In this document: positions 1-8,403 of the stretch, one piece after another
How the letters are laid out: every line of letters starts with the position of its first letter
Numbering within the stretch: position 1 is the stretch's first letter
The notes under the pieces: model-generated
Seen by the model: only the letters and a program-made list of their open reading frames with translations
The model's database searches: none
Told to the model about the DNA's origin: nothing
Program-made: the position numbers and the translations under genes
Assembly: GCF_012976305.1 (NCBI RefSeq)
Contig: NZ_JABDSR010000003.1
Location: forward strand, 62,001 to 126,000
DNA length: 64,000 nucleotides
DNA from: Peptoniphilus faecalis
Lineage (GTDB): Bacteria; Bacillota; Clostridia; Tissierellales; Peptoniphilaceae
Direction of reading: 5' to 3'

Positions 1-2
1 AA

Positions 3-737
3 AAAATAAAATTATTTTTTTCTTTAATGGCAATGGATGAAGATGAAGATGTATCTGAAGAGGATTTACAAAGGTTAATAGAAAGGGATAATTTAGAACT
101 TGCAATTGAAGACATGGGGAAAGATTATCCTCAAATTGCGGCGACTCTTTTACACGAAAGAGACAAGTATTTGGCATATAATATTAAAAATGCTCCTGGT
201 AAAAAAGTAATTGCAATACTAGGTGCTGCACATACGCCTGGAGTTGAAGAAGAAGTTTTTAAAAAACAAGATGTAGATGAACTTAATAAAGTTCCACCAA
301 AATCTTTTATGGGGAAAATTGTTCCTTGGTTAATTCCAATTTTAATAGTTCTTTTAATTGCATTTGGATTTAAACAAAATATGGACACCGGTATTGAGCA
401 AATTAAATCATGGTTTTTATTTAATTCAATACTTGCTGCTATTTTCACAGCTCTCTGTCTTCCTCATCCACTTAGTGTAATTACAGCTTTTGTGGCGGCT
501 CCCTTTACATCGATAAATCCAATGCTGGCATGTGGATGGTTTGCTGGTCTTGTGGAAGCGAGCCTTAAAAAGCCAACAGTGGAAGATGTAAATAATATTG
601 CTGATGATATTTTTAATATAAAAAGTTGGCTTCATAACAAATTTTTAAAGGCATTATTAGTTGTAATACTAGCCAATCTTGGGTCATCAATTGGAACTAT
701 AATAGCAGGAAGTAAAATTGTTCAAAGTTTATTTTAA
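3..737 (+). CDS. TraB/PrgY-family membrane protein, 5'-truncated by window edge
   Basis: The frame is open to base 3, so the gene begins before the window and only its C-terminal part is here. The segment LHERDKYLAYNIKN followed by GAAHTPGV matches the ERDxxMA and GAGHxxG motifs of the TraB/PrgY (pheromone shutdown) family. The last ~140 residues contain about four hydrophobic membrane segments, which is the usual arrangement in prokaryotic members of this family. Biochemical function is not established for the family. An ATG at 27 is internal and has no ribosome site. A bidirectional hairpin terminator follows at once. Confidence 0.8.
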   Translation, partial: KIKLFFSLMAMDEDEDVSEEDLQRLIERDNLELAIEDMGKDYPQIAATLLHERDKYLAYNIKNAPGKKVIAILGAAHTPGVEEEVFKKQDVDELNKVPPKSFMGKIVPWLIPILIVLLIAFGFKQNMDTGIEQIKSWFLFNSILAAIFTALCLPHPLSVITAFVAAPFTSINPMLACGWFAGLVEASLKKPTVEDVNNIADDIFNIKSWLHNKFLKALLVVILANLGSSIGTIIAGSKIVQSLF

Positions 738-772
738 AAAGGTAATGGAAAAGCATTACCTTTTTTTATCTT
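738..772. terminator. Bidirectional intrinsic terminator
   Basis: The stem aaggtaatg/cattacctt is flanked by A-rich and T-rich tracts. It separates two convergent genes, the TraB-like gene on + and the thrE pair on -. Confidence 0.8.
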
Positions 773-1208
773 TCATACTTTTTATTACTTCTCTTATTAT
801 TCTAACTAAACCTTGAGATAAAACTATGCCAAGAGCAAGTGCAGATGTAGTTAAAGTTGTTTTAATAACCTGTTCACGCATCAATATATAATTGGATTCA
901 ATGAAATAATACATAATATAATACATTCCAGCACCAGGTACAAGAGGTATAAGACAGGGTAAAGTAAAAACTGTGGCAGGCTTTTTAAAATGTATTGCAA
1001 AAGTTTCAGAAAATATACCAATTAAAAATGATGAAATTAAAAAGGAAACTATATAATTTCCACTTAAATCAAATAATAACTCATAGATAATCCATATGAA
1101 ACCGCTAAGAGCCGATGTTACAAGTCTAACTTTTTTGGGAAGTTTAAAATAAATTGTAAAACCATAAGTTGCAAGCATTGATAAAAAAAACTGAATAAGT
1201 ATCCTCAT
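756..1208 (-). CDS. Threonine/serine exporter small subunit (ThrE_2, DUF3815)
   Basis: This 150-residue membrane protein has five hydrophobic segments and the LVPGAGMYY motif characteristic of the C-terminal half of ThrE-type threonine/serine exporters. Many Firmicutes split the exporter into two polypeptides, and the partner (ThrE N-terminal half) lies immediately upstream. The two genes overlap by 4 bp, so they are translationally coupled and probably form one transporter. The substrate is inferred from the family only. Confidence 0.85.
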   Translation of the reverse strand: MRILIQFFLSMLATYGFTIYFKLPKKVRLVTSALSGFIWIIYELLFDLSGNYIVSFLISSFLIGIFSETFAIHFKKPATVFTLPCLIPLVPGAGMYYIMYYFIESNYILMREQVIKTTLTTSALALGIVLSQGLVRIIREVIKSMKDKKR

Positions 1209-1984
1209 ATTATAAACCTCATGATCTTTAATCCAACACCTACTCCAAAGGCAATTGCAAGTGCAATAAAAAAAGCTTTTATCATAGTTATGGCACCTGT
1301 AATAAACTCTCCACTCATAATGTCTCGAACTGAATTCGTTATAGCAACACCAGGGACAAGAAGCATTATAACGCCGATAATAATATTATCAATATTTGAA
1401 CCAAAGCCAAAATATACAAATACAATAGCAAGAACTGATGTAATAAAGGCACAGATAATATTATTTATAAAAAATGAAAGTTTAAAATAGCTTAATTTTT
1501 CAAGAATTACTGAAATAAAAATTCCAATAATAAAACTAGCAAAAAAATCTTTTATACCTCCTCCAAATAAAACAGAGAAGAAAGAGGATGCAATTCCACC
1601 TGAAATATAAATCTTTAATGGATTTTCTTCTGTTCCATCAATTTGAAAAAGAATATCATAAGCCTCTTTAATTGAGATATCTTTTGAGACAAATTCTCTT
1701 GAAAAAGAATTTACAGCATCTATTTTATATAAATTTGTATCAGAAATAGTAATTTTTCTAAAATTACTAAGAGTTTCGCCTTCAAATTCCATTGAAATAA
1801 AAATTGCAGAGGGAAGGGCATAGGCGGACACATTAGAAATATTTGAAACAGACTTGCAAATTCTTTCAATAGTATCCTCAGCTCTATAACTTTCCGCTCC
1901 ATTTTGAATCAATAGTGCACCTGTAAACAATGAAAGGTTCATTAAATCCTTTGCATCTTTTATATTATTTAATACTTTTGCCAT
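1205..1984 (-). CDS. Threonine/serine exporter ThrE-like subunit (DUF1212)
   Basis: The cytosolic N-terminus (about 120 residues) carries GAESYRAEDTI, close to the conserved GAE(S/T)xRVEDT motif of ThrE/DUF1212 proteins. About five membrane segments follow, including LVPGVAITNSVRDIM. The start ATG has ggtgata upstream. It is the larger half of a split exporter whose small subunit gene overlaps its end. A role in threonine/serine efflux is known for the family in Corynebacterium; here it is inferred. Confidence 0.85.
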   Translation of the reverse strand: MAKVLNNIKDAKDLMNLSLFTGALLIQNGAESYRAEDTIERICKSVSNISNVSAYALPSAIFISMEFEGETLSNFRKITISDTNLYKIDAVNSFSREFVSKDISIKEAYDILFQIDGTEENPLKIYISGGIASSFFSVLFGGGIKDFFASFIIGIFISVILEKLSYFKLSFFINNIICAFITSVLAIVFVYFGFGSNIDNIIIGVIMLLVPGVAITNSVRDIMSGEFITGAITMIKAFFIALAIAFGVGVGLKIMRFII

Positions 1985-2018
1985 TATATCACCACATAAA
2001 TTATACTATGGAGTTTTT

Positions 2019-3272
2019 TTATAAATCCTTTTGTGGAAACTCTAATATTATTTTTTCAATTCTATTTTTTGTTTTCTTTGCTATTGTGAATTTTAAATCG
2101 GAAATATTTAAGACTTCATTTAGCTTTGGAAACCTGTCGATATTTTCTATGATAAATCCGCCGAGAGAATCAAATTCTTGGCATTCAAGTTCTGTTCCAA
2201 ATTTTTGATTTATTTCGTCTATATTAACTGATGCATCGATTAAATATTTTCCGGGAGCAATATTTATTATATCTTCATCCTCTTCTGTGTCATATTCGTC
2301 AGAAATTTGTCCCACAATTTTTTCAATTATGTCTTCAAAGGTAATCATGCCTTCAGTCCCGCCATATTCGTCAGTGACTATAGCAACAGATAATTTGTGC
2401 TGCCTCATTTCATTAAAAAGTGTTCCCGTAGGTTTATACTCGTAGGTGAAAAAAGGCTTTTTAAAAAAAGATTTGTTTTCAGCAAGAGTTTTTGCCCTAT
2501 CCATGTGGAAAAGTTCTTTAACATTTAATATGCCAATAATATTATCTAAATTATCTTGATAAACTGGCATTCTGGAGTAAGAATATTCAGAAACTTTTTC
2601 GATGATTTCGTCATAATCATCTTCAATATCAATTGCCACAATGTCAGTTCTTGGAGTCATAATATCTTTAGCAAAGGTATCTTTAAATCCAATTACATTT
2701 TGAATCATCATGGACTCATTTTTGTTTATAATTCCTTCTTCTATGCTAAGATCCATTGCATCTTTTAAATCATCTTCTGTAATTATTGGTTCCTTATAAC
2801 TTTTGTCCTTAATAATTATTTTTATAATATTTTGAGATAAAAATGTAATTAGCATTGAAAGGGGACGCATAAAAACTATTAAGTATTTTAAAAATTTTGC
2901 GTACTTCGGTACAATTTTCTCATAATTATTTTTGCCAAGATTTCTAGGCAAGCTTTCGCCAAAGATTATTACAATTATTGTGGAGATTATCATTCCAAAA
3001 ATCATGCCAATATGATGCCATTTAAAAAAGAAAAATAGGGACATAAAAATCACAGTAAGTGAATTGGAAAAATAATCTAAAATAAGCGTTGAAGAATAAA
3101 TATTTTCTTTTTTAACAAGTTTTTTTATAATTGTAAGATTTTTAACTTCTAAGTCTTCTAGTTTTGATATTTTCACAGGTCCAAGGGCAAGATAGGCATT
3201 TTCTATAAGTGTAAACAAATAGGAAAAGTAAAGTGCAACAATGGATATAAAAAGGTATATGTATTCATTCAT
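2019..3272 (-). CDS. CNNM/CorC-type transporter (hemolysin C family: DUF21, two CBS, CorC_HlyC)
   Basis: The N-terminal ~190 residues form a DUF21 (CNNM) membrane domain with about four hydrophobic helices. A CBS pair follows (MTPRTDIVAID at its start, TDEYGGTEGMITFEDI in the second repeat), and then a CorC_HlyC domain of ~75 residues at the C-terminus. Family members are linked to Mg2+/Co2+ export or homeostasis. I chose the ATG at 3272 over an in-frame TTG at 3281 because a GGAG lies about 9 bases ahead of it. A terminator separates it from glmS upstream. Confidence 0.85.
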   Translation of the reverse strand: MNEYIYLFISIVALYFSYLFTLIENAYLALGPVKISKLEDLEVKNLTIIKKLVKKENIYSSTLILDYFSNSLTVIFMSLFFFFKWHHIGMIFGMIISTIIVIIFGESLPRNLGKNNYEKIVPKYAKFLKYLIVFMRPLSMLITFLSQNIIKIIIKDKSYKEPIITEDDLKDAMDLSIEEGIINKNESMMIQNVIGFKDTFAKDIMTPRTDIVAIDIEDDYDEIIEKVSEYSYSRMPVYQDNLDNIIGILNVKELFHMDRAKTLAENKSFFKKPFFTYEYKPTGTLFNEMRQHKLSVAIVTDEYGGTEGMITFEDIIEKIVGQISDEYDTEEDEDIINIAPGKYLIDASVNIDEINQKFGTELECQEFDSLGGFIIENIDRFPKLNEVLNISDLKFTIAKKTKNRIEKIILEFPQKDL

Positions 3273-3317
3273 AAATTTCAACTCCGTTTATATTATATAC
3301 CCGAAAAGTCCTTATGA

Positions 3318-3347
3318 AAACTAAAAAAAGCTGCACAAAGGCAGCTC
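3318..3347 (-). terminator. Intrinsic terminator of glmS
   Basis: Read on -, the stem gagctgc/gcagctt with a short loop is followed by a run of seven T. It lies just after the glmS stop codon. Confidence 0.85.
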
Positions 3348-3353
3348 TTATAA

Positions 3354-5180
3354 TTATTCTACTGTTACAGATTTTGCCAAGTTTCTTGGCTTGTCTACAT
3401 CATTTCCCAGTAAGACTGAAGCGTAATATGCAATTAGTTGTTCAGGTATTACTGCAAGAAGGGGTGTTAATAAATCTATTGTGTCTGGAATTTCAATAAT
3501 TACATCAGAAGAGTCCTTGATAAACTTATTTTTTTCTTCTGCAATAGAAATAACTGTGGCACCTCTTGCTAGGAGTTCCTGGTTATTTGAAATTGTTTTT
3601 TCTAAAATAGAACTTTGAGTTGCTACTGATATAACTGGTGTGCCTTCTTCAATAAGGGCAATGGAACCGTGTTTTAATTCGCCTGAAGGGAAAGCTTCAG
3701 TGTGAATGTAAGAGATTTCTTTTAGTTTTAGTGCACCTTCCTTTGCCGTTATATAGTCAAGAGATCTTCCAGTGTAGAAAATTGATTTTGCATCTTTAAT
3801 AGAATTTGCAATTTTTTTAAATTCATCTTTGTGTTTTAAGATTTCTTCGATTTGAGACGGAATTTTCTCCATGTTTTGAATTATATCTTTAACCTGATCT
3901 TGAGTGATTTCCTTTAGTTTTAGTGCAATGTCCATTGCTAAAAAGTAAAGTGAAATAACTTGTGTAGTGTAAGCTTTAGTTGAAGCAACAGAAATTTCTG
4001 GACCAGCGTAGCAGTAAACGACCTTGTCAGCTTCTCTTGAAATAGATGATCCAACTACATTTGTAATGGCAAGAGTTTTTGCACCAATGGTCTTTGCTTT
4101 TCTCAATGCAGCTAAAGTATCTGCAGTTTCTCCTGATTGTGATACAAAAACAACAAGGGACTTGTCATCTACAAACATATTCTTATATCTAAACTCAGAA
4201 GCAATTTCAGAAATTACTGGAATTTTTGCAAGATTTTCTATTGCATATTTTCCTGCTTCTCCTGCATGAAAGGCAGTTCCACAAGCAGTTATATAAATCT
4301 TGTTTATATTTTTTAATTCTTCAAGTGAAAGACTTCCTTCTAATGGGAGATTTATTACATAATTATTGTGTTTGATAGAAATAACTTCACGTAAGACGCG
4401 AGGTTGCTCGTAAATTTCTTTAATTAGAAAATGGTCGTATCCTTCCTTAGATGCGTCAGCTGCTGAAATATTTACTTCAGTTATTTCTCTTTCAACTTTC
4501 TTATGGTTTTTGTCGTAAATTGTATAAGAATTTTCTCGGATATCTATTATATCGCCATCTTCAAGATAAATAATTTTATTTGTATGTTCAATTACTGATG
4601 TAATATCACTTGCGATAAAATACCCATCTTTGCAAATTGCAAAAAGAAGTGGAGATGAATTTCTAACAGCAATAAGTCTATTAGGTTCTTTTTCATCGAG
4701 TATGCCAATGCTATAAGCACCCTTTAAAATCTCAGTTGCTTTAAAAACGGCATCTAAAATATCGCCCTTATAATTATCGGCAATTACATTTGGAATTACT
4801 TCTGTATCAGTTTGTGAAAGAAATTTATAACCCTTTTTTATTAAATCCTTTCTAAGTTCTAAGTAATTTTCAATAATACCATTGTGAACTACGGTAATTT
4901 TGCCGTCACTTGATAGGTGAGGGTGAGCATTTATTTCATTTGGCTCTCCATGAGTTGCCCATCTTGTATGACCAATTGATATATTTGATGAAAACTCATC
5001 TTGATCAAAGGATTCTTCCAAGACTTTTATGCGACCCTTTTTCTTAAAGGTCATTAATTTATTATCTCTTATAAAAGAAAGTCCCGCAGAGTCATAACCT
5101 CTGTATTCTAATTTTTTAAGACCTTCCAGCACTAATTTTGTTGCGTTATTTTTTCCAATGTATCCAACTATTCCGCACAT
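3354..5180 (-). CDS. glmS: Glutamine--fructose-6-phosphate aminotransferase (isomerizing)
   Basis: GlmS makes glucosamine-6-phosphate from fructose-6-phosphate and glutamine, the first step to UDP-GlcNAc and peptidoglycan. The 608-residue protein has the standard architecture. It starts MCGIVGYIG with the catalytic Cys2 of the class II glutamine amidotransferase domain (about 1-220). Two SIS sugar-isomerase domains follow (about 285-415 and 455-590), and it ends with the conserved KPRNLAKSVTVE tail. The leader contains a glmS ribozyme, so expression is controlled by the product. Length and all key motifs are intact. Confidence 0.97.
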   Translation of the reverse strand: MCGIVGYIGKNNATKLVLEGLKKLEYRGYDSAGLSFIRDNKLMTFKKKGRIKVLEESFDQDEFSSNISIGHTRWATHGEPNEINAHPHLSSDGKITVVHNGIIENYLELRKDLIKKGYKFLSQTDTEVIPNVIADNYKGDILDAVFKATEILKGAYSIGILDEKEPNRLIAVRNSSPLLFAICKDGYFIASDITSVIEHTNKIIYLEDGDIIDIRENSYTIYDKNHKKVEREITEVNISAADASKEGYDHFLIKEIYEQPRVLREVISIKHNNYVINLPLEGSLSLEELKNINKIYITACGTAFHAGEAGKYAIENLAKIPVISEIASEFRYKNMFVDDKSLVVFVSQSGETADTLAALRKAKTIGAKTLAITNVVGSSISREADKVVYCYAGPEISVASTKAYTTQVISLYFLAMDIALKLKEITQDQVKDIIQNMEKIPSQIEEILKHKDEFKKIANSIKDAKSIFYTGRSLDYITAKEGALKLKEISYIHTEAFPSGELKHGSIALIEEGTPVISVATQSSILEKTISNNQELLARGATVISIAEEKNKFIKDSSDVIIEIPDTIDLLTPLLAVIPEQLIAYYASVLLGNDVDKPRNLAKSVTVE

Positions 5181-5227
5181 ATTTCTACCTCCAAATTTAT
5201 TAGAGACTCACTACATCTATTTTGTTA

Positions 5228-5333
5228 TAAAATTGCTTTTATTTTTTGTAAAATGTTTAGGCTGTGAAACCTTTAGAGCATCCGCCGATATTCGATAACT
5301 CTACCCCTCGTCAGCCACTTGGGCTCAGGCGCT
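5228..5333 (-). ncRNA. glmS ribozyme: glmS ribozyme (glucosamine-6-phosphate-activated self-cleaving riboswitch)
   Basis: On the - strand the leader contains AGCGCC, then AAGTGGCTGACGAGGGGTAG, GTTATCGA and ATCGGCGGATGC. These are the hallmark P1, P2.1 and P2.2 core segments of the glmS ribozyme in their conserved order. Scission is expected 5' of the G of GCGCC, between 5333 (A-1) and 5332 (G+1). The ribozyme uses glucosamine-6-phosphate as a cofactor and lowers glmS mRNA when the product is abundant. Exact 3' boundary is approximate. Confidence 0.93.
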
Positions 5334-5358
5334 TAAATTATTTTTATCTCTTCAGTTG

Positions 5359-5387
5359 ATTTTAACACAAGGGCTATTTAAAGTAAA
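5359..5387 (-). promoter_or_regulatory. glmS promoter
   Basis: Read on -, TTTACT and TAAAAT are separated by 17 bases, and the -10 lies about 25 bases upstream of the ribozyme cleavage site. It is the only good match ahead of the glmS leader. Confidence 0.6.
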
Positions 5388-5471
5388 CTTTTAAAGATAA
5401 ATGACGATTTTTGTAAATTTTATTTTAAAAAATAAAAAAAGTAATGTGTTAAAATAAGTTTGGAGGTAGTG

Positions 5472-6197
5472 ATGAATATTTACGAGAGAGAATTTGTCGT
5501 GGAAGATTTTTTGTGTAAAAAGGGAGAACTTTCACTTAATTATATAATTAATTATTTTATGGAGACATCTAATTGTCAGTCGATTAGTTTAGGCGAAGAC
5601 AGCGACAATTTAATAAACAAAGGTTACACTTGGATGATTTATAAGTGGTTTATAAAAATTTTAAAATATCCAAAAGCTTATCAAAGGATAAAAGTAAAAA
5701 CTTGGGCAAGTGGTTTTAAGGGTATCAATGCTTTTCGTGAATTTGAAATGTATGTAGAAGGTGAAAGAATCGTCTCTGCATCTTCTAATTTTATATTAAT
5801 TGATTTAAAAAAACGAAAGCCAATAAAAATTCCAAAAGAAATTTCTAAAATTTATAGCATAAATGATGTGAAGAATTTCGATAAAATTGAAAGAGTCAAT
5901 GAGCCTAAGGACATAGAGACTATAAATATTTTTGATTATAAAATATTAAAATCTGATATAGATATAAATAATCATATGAACAATAGCGTCTATGCAAAGC
6001 TACTTTATGAAGCATTGCCTGAAAGTTTTTATAATATTAAATTTACCGATGTAAATATAAATTATGTTAAGGAATTAAAATATGGTGACCATGTTTGTAT
6101 TTATGTTTATTTAGAAGATGATAAGCTCTATTTTTTCTTTAAAAACAAGGAAAAAAGCGAGCTTTATGCGAGGGCTTGTTGTCACTATATTAGTTGA
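5472..6197 (+). CDS. Acyl-ACP thioesterase (FatA-like, double hotdog)
   Basis: The protein releases fatty acids from acyl carrier protein. The 241-residue double-hotdog layout fits the bacterial acyl-ACP thioesterase family. An N-terminal hotdog contains the conserved SLGED and WMIYKW segments, and DIDINNHMNNSVYAKLLYE in the second half matches the family's NxHxNN motif. I chose the ATG at 5472 because GGAGG sits six bases ahead; the upstream TTG at 5460 overlaps that site. It is divergent from glmS and stands alone ahead of the PPIase gene. Confidence 0.85.
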   Translation: MNIYEREFVVEDFLCKKGELSLNYIINYFMETSNCQSISLGEDSDNLINKGYTWMIYKWFIKILKYPKAYQRIKVKTWASGFKGINAFREFEMYVEGERIVSASSNFILIDLKKRKPIKIPKEISKIYSINDVKNFDKIERVNEPKDIETINIFDYKILKSDIDINNHMNNSVYAKLLYEALPESFYNIKFTDVNINYVKELKYGDHVCIYVYLEDDKLYFFFKNKEKSELYARACCHYIS

Positions 6198-6266
6198 AAA
6201 AAGCTTTTTCAAATGGTAACATGAATTATGAGAAATCAATAAATTGATATAATTACGGAGGTAATA

Positions 6267-7016
6267 ATGGATAAAGATAAACTTTTAGCAGAGGTAAATG
6301 GCAAGAAGATTACAGGAGTGGACTACAATTTATTTATAGATTCCCTAAATCCACAACTTAAACAATATTTTGGTGGGGAAGAGATAAATAAAGAAGTTGT
6401 AAATGAACTTGTATATCAAGCTCTTTTGTACCAAGATGCAATAGAAAAGGGAATGGATAAAAATGATGAATTTATACAAGTTTTAGAAAAAACTAAGGAA
6501 AGCATGTTAAAGACCTATGCTCTTGGAAAACTTCTTGAAAAGGTAACTGTAACAGAGGACGAGGTTAAAAAATTTTACGAAGATAATAAAGATGCTTTTA
6601 AAGAAGGGGAAAGTGCAAATGCTTCTCATATTTTAGTGGAAGAAGAAGACAAGGCAAGAGAAATTTATGAAAAAATAAAAAGTGGCGAAGATTTTGCAAG
6701 CCTTGCAAAGGACTTTTCTACTTGCCCATCAAAGGAAAAGGGCGGTGAACTAGGAACTTTCACTAGGGGACAAATGGTAAAGGAATTTGAAGATGCAGTA
6801 TTTGCAAATGAAGTTGGAACAGTTACAAAACCTGTTAAAACACAATTTGGTTATCACATTATTAAAATCAACGATAAAAATAAAGGAAGAGATTTAGCTT
6901 TTGATGAAGTTAAGGATAAAATTGCTACACAAATTAGAAGACAAAAGGAACAAGAAATTTATAGCAAAAAAATAGCTGAACTTAAAGATAAATATGAAGT
7001 GAAAATGGATATCTAG
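6267..7016 (+). CDS. Parvulin-type peptidyl-prolyl isomerase, cytosolic PrsA/SurA-like
   Basis: A SurA-N-like helical segment (about 1-90) precedes a parvulin rotamase domain (about 115-205). The rotamase carries ASHILVEEEDKAREI, GGELGTF and TQFGYHIIKI in the order expected for PpiC/PrsA. Unlike secreted PrsA foldases, there is no signal peptide or lipobox; the start (GGAGG at good spacing) leads straight into DKDKLLAEVNGKKITG. A cytosolic chaperone or isomerase is therefore likely. The RelA-like gene follows 7 bases downstream, probably in one operon. Confidence 0.85.
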   Translation: MDKDKLLAEVNGKKITGVDYNLFIDSLNPQLKQYFGGEEINKEVVNELVYQALLYQDAIEKGMDKNDEFIQVLEKTKESMLKTYALGKLLEKVTVTEDEVKKFYEDNKDAFKEGESANASHILVEEEDKAREIYEKIKSGEDFASLAKDFSTCPSKEKGGELGTFTRGQMVKEFEDAVFANEVGTVTKPVKTQFGYHIIKINDKNKGRDLAFDEVKDKIATQIRRQKEQEIYSKKIAELKDKYEVKMDI

Positions 7017-7023
7017 GTGAAAT

Positions 7024-8355
7024 ATGAAACTCGAGCTTTTTAATTACATCGACGATGTATTAGATCTTTTTGATTATCACAAAATTGAACTTGCAGGAGT
7101 TAATAAAGAGCTTAAAAAGTATTTTTCCTACATATTTTCAGATGACGACAGACTTACAAATATTACCACGAGAATAAAAACTCAGGAATCTCTTCGTGAA
7201 AAATTAATTAGAAGAAATTTCTTCATGAGGTTTCCTGATCCTGTTCGTGGTTTTAAACAAATCCAAGATTTAGTTGGCATTAGAGTTGAATGTCGTTTTA
7301 TTAAAGATGAAGAAGCACTGTATAAAAAAATTATTGAAGACTTTACTATAAAGTCTGACAGAGGCTATTACAAGTCAAGTATTAATAAAAAAATCAGATT
7401 AAAATTAGACGACCCACAGCCTCAAGCTCTTGCGAATGGTTTTACAATGTATAAATTAGATGGAGAATATGACACTGGATCTTTTATATATTGTTTTGAA
7501 CTTCAAATAAAATCCTTCGTAAATGTTTTTTGGGGAGAAATAGATCACAAACTTCTTTATAAAAATTACAATTACATTATTACAGAAGGCTTTTTTAGAG
7601 AAATAATGAATTCAATTAACGATAATTTGAAGATGATCGACAAACAACTAATGATTTTATACGATCATGTGAAAAAACAAGATGCTTCGGAAACAATTTC
7701 TGCAGAACTTCAATTGAAGAAACTTCTTTCAAAAATTCTTCATGATGTTTTCACTAGGAAAATACATGAGGAGCTTGGACTTTTTATAAATATAAAAATT
7801 ATCACTGATGTAGTAGTTGATTTTCTATTTATGAAATCTTCAAAAAATAAAGATTTAAGTTATGGAGAAAATTTTATTGATTTAATTAATAAAATTAATT
7901 CTGTCTCAGGGAATGAAATGAATGTTGAGGAATACATAGTTTTTGAAAAGAATCCAAAGTATTACGACAGCTTTTCCAAAGAAATTACAGAAATTCTCGG
8001 AGAAGTTATAAATAACGATTTGGATTGGAATATTCTATTTAAAATAATAAGATTAATTTCTCAAGAATCCTATGGTGAAGTTTTTACAGAATTTATTATT
8101 TTTGTGAGATACGAATACATGATATGTCTATCCAATCTTTTCGAAAACAAAGATCTTTTAAAAGAGGAACAGGATCAAGTGGAAAGTGTATTTTTATCTT
8201 CAGTAATTGATAAATTTAGAGAAAAAACTACTATTGAATTTCTTTTAGATACATCTTTAAATAAGTTTAACTCTGTTCTTTGTGAAATTAATAAAAGTGA
8301 TGCCACAAGCTCAGAAAAAATGATTAAAATATTTAAAGATAATTACACTTTTTAA
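7024..8355 (+). CDS. Divergent RelA/SpoT-domain protein
   Basis: Residues about 40-220 resemble a (p)ppGpp synthetase domain: RIKTQESLREKLIRRN, then IQDLVGIRVECRF (the D-x-x-G-I-R strand), then CFELQIKSFVNVFWGEIDHK ending in LLYKNY. However, the substrate-binding GYxSLH-type motif expected between these is replaced by PQALANGFTMYKL. The ~220-residue C-terminal half is helical and I do not recognise it; there is no TGS or ACT domain. It could be a small-alarmone-synthetase relative with altered or lost activity. The gene sits directly behind the PPIase gene. Confidence 0.7.
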   Translation: MKLELFNYIDDVLDLFDYHKIELAGVNKELKKYFSYIFSDDDRLTNITTRIKTQESLREKLIRRNFFMRFPDPVRGFKQIQDLVGIRVECRFIKDEEALYKKIIEDFTIKSDRGYYKSSINKKIRLKLDDPQPQALANGFTMYKLDGEYDTGSFIYCFELQIKSFVNVFWGEIDHKLLYKNYNYIITEGFFREIMNSINDNLKMIDKQLMILYDHVKKQDASETISAELQLKKLLSKILHDVFTRKIHEELGLFINIKIITDVVVDFLFMKSSKNKDLSYGENFIDLINKINSVSGNEMNVEEYIVFEKNPKYYDSFSKEITEILGEVINNDLDWNILFKIIRLISQESYGEVFTEFIIFVRYEYMICLSNLFENKDLLKEEQDQVESVFLSSVIDKFREKTTIEFLLDTSLNKFNSVLCEINKSDATSSEKMIKIFKDNYTF

Positions 8356-8403
8356 GCTATAAATATCCTTTACACTTATGTATAATGTAATTAGGAGGTT
8401 AAA

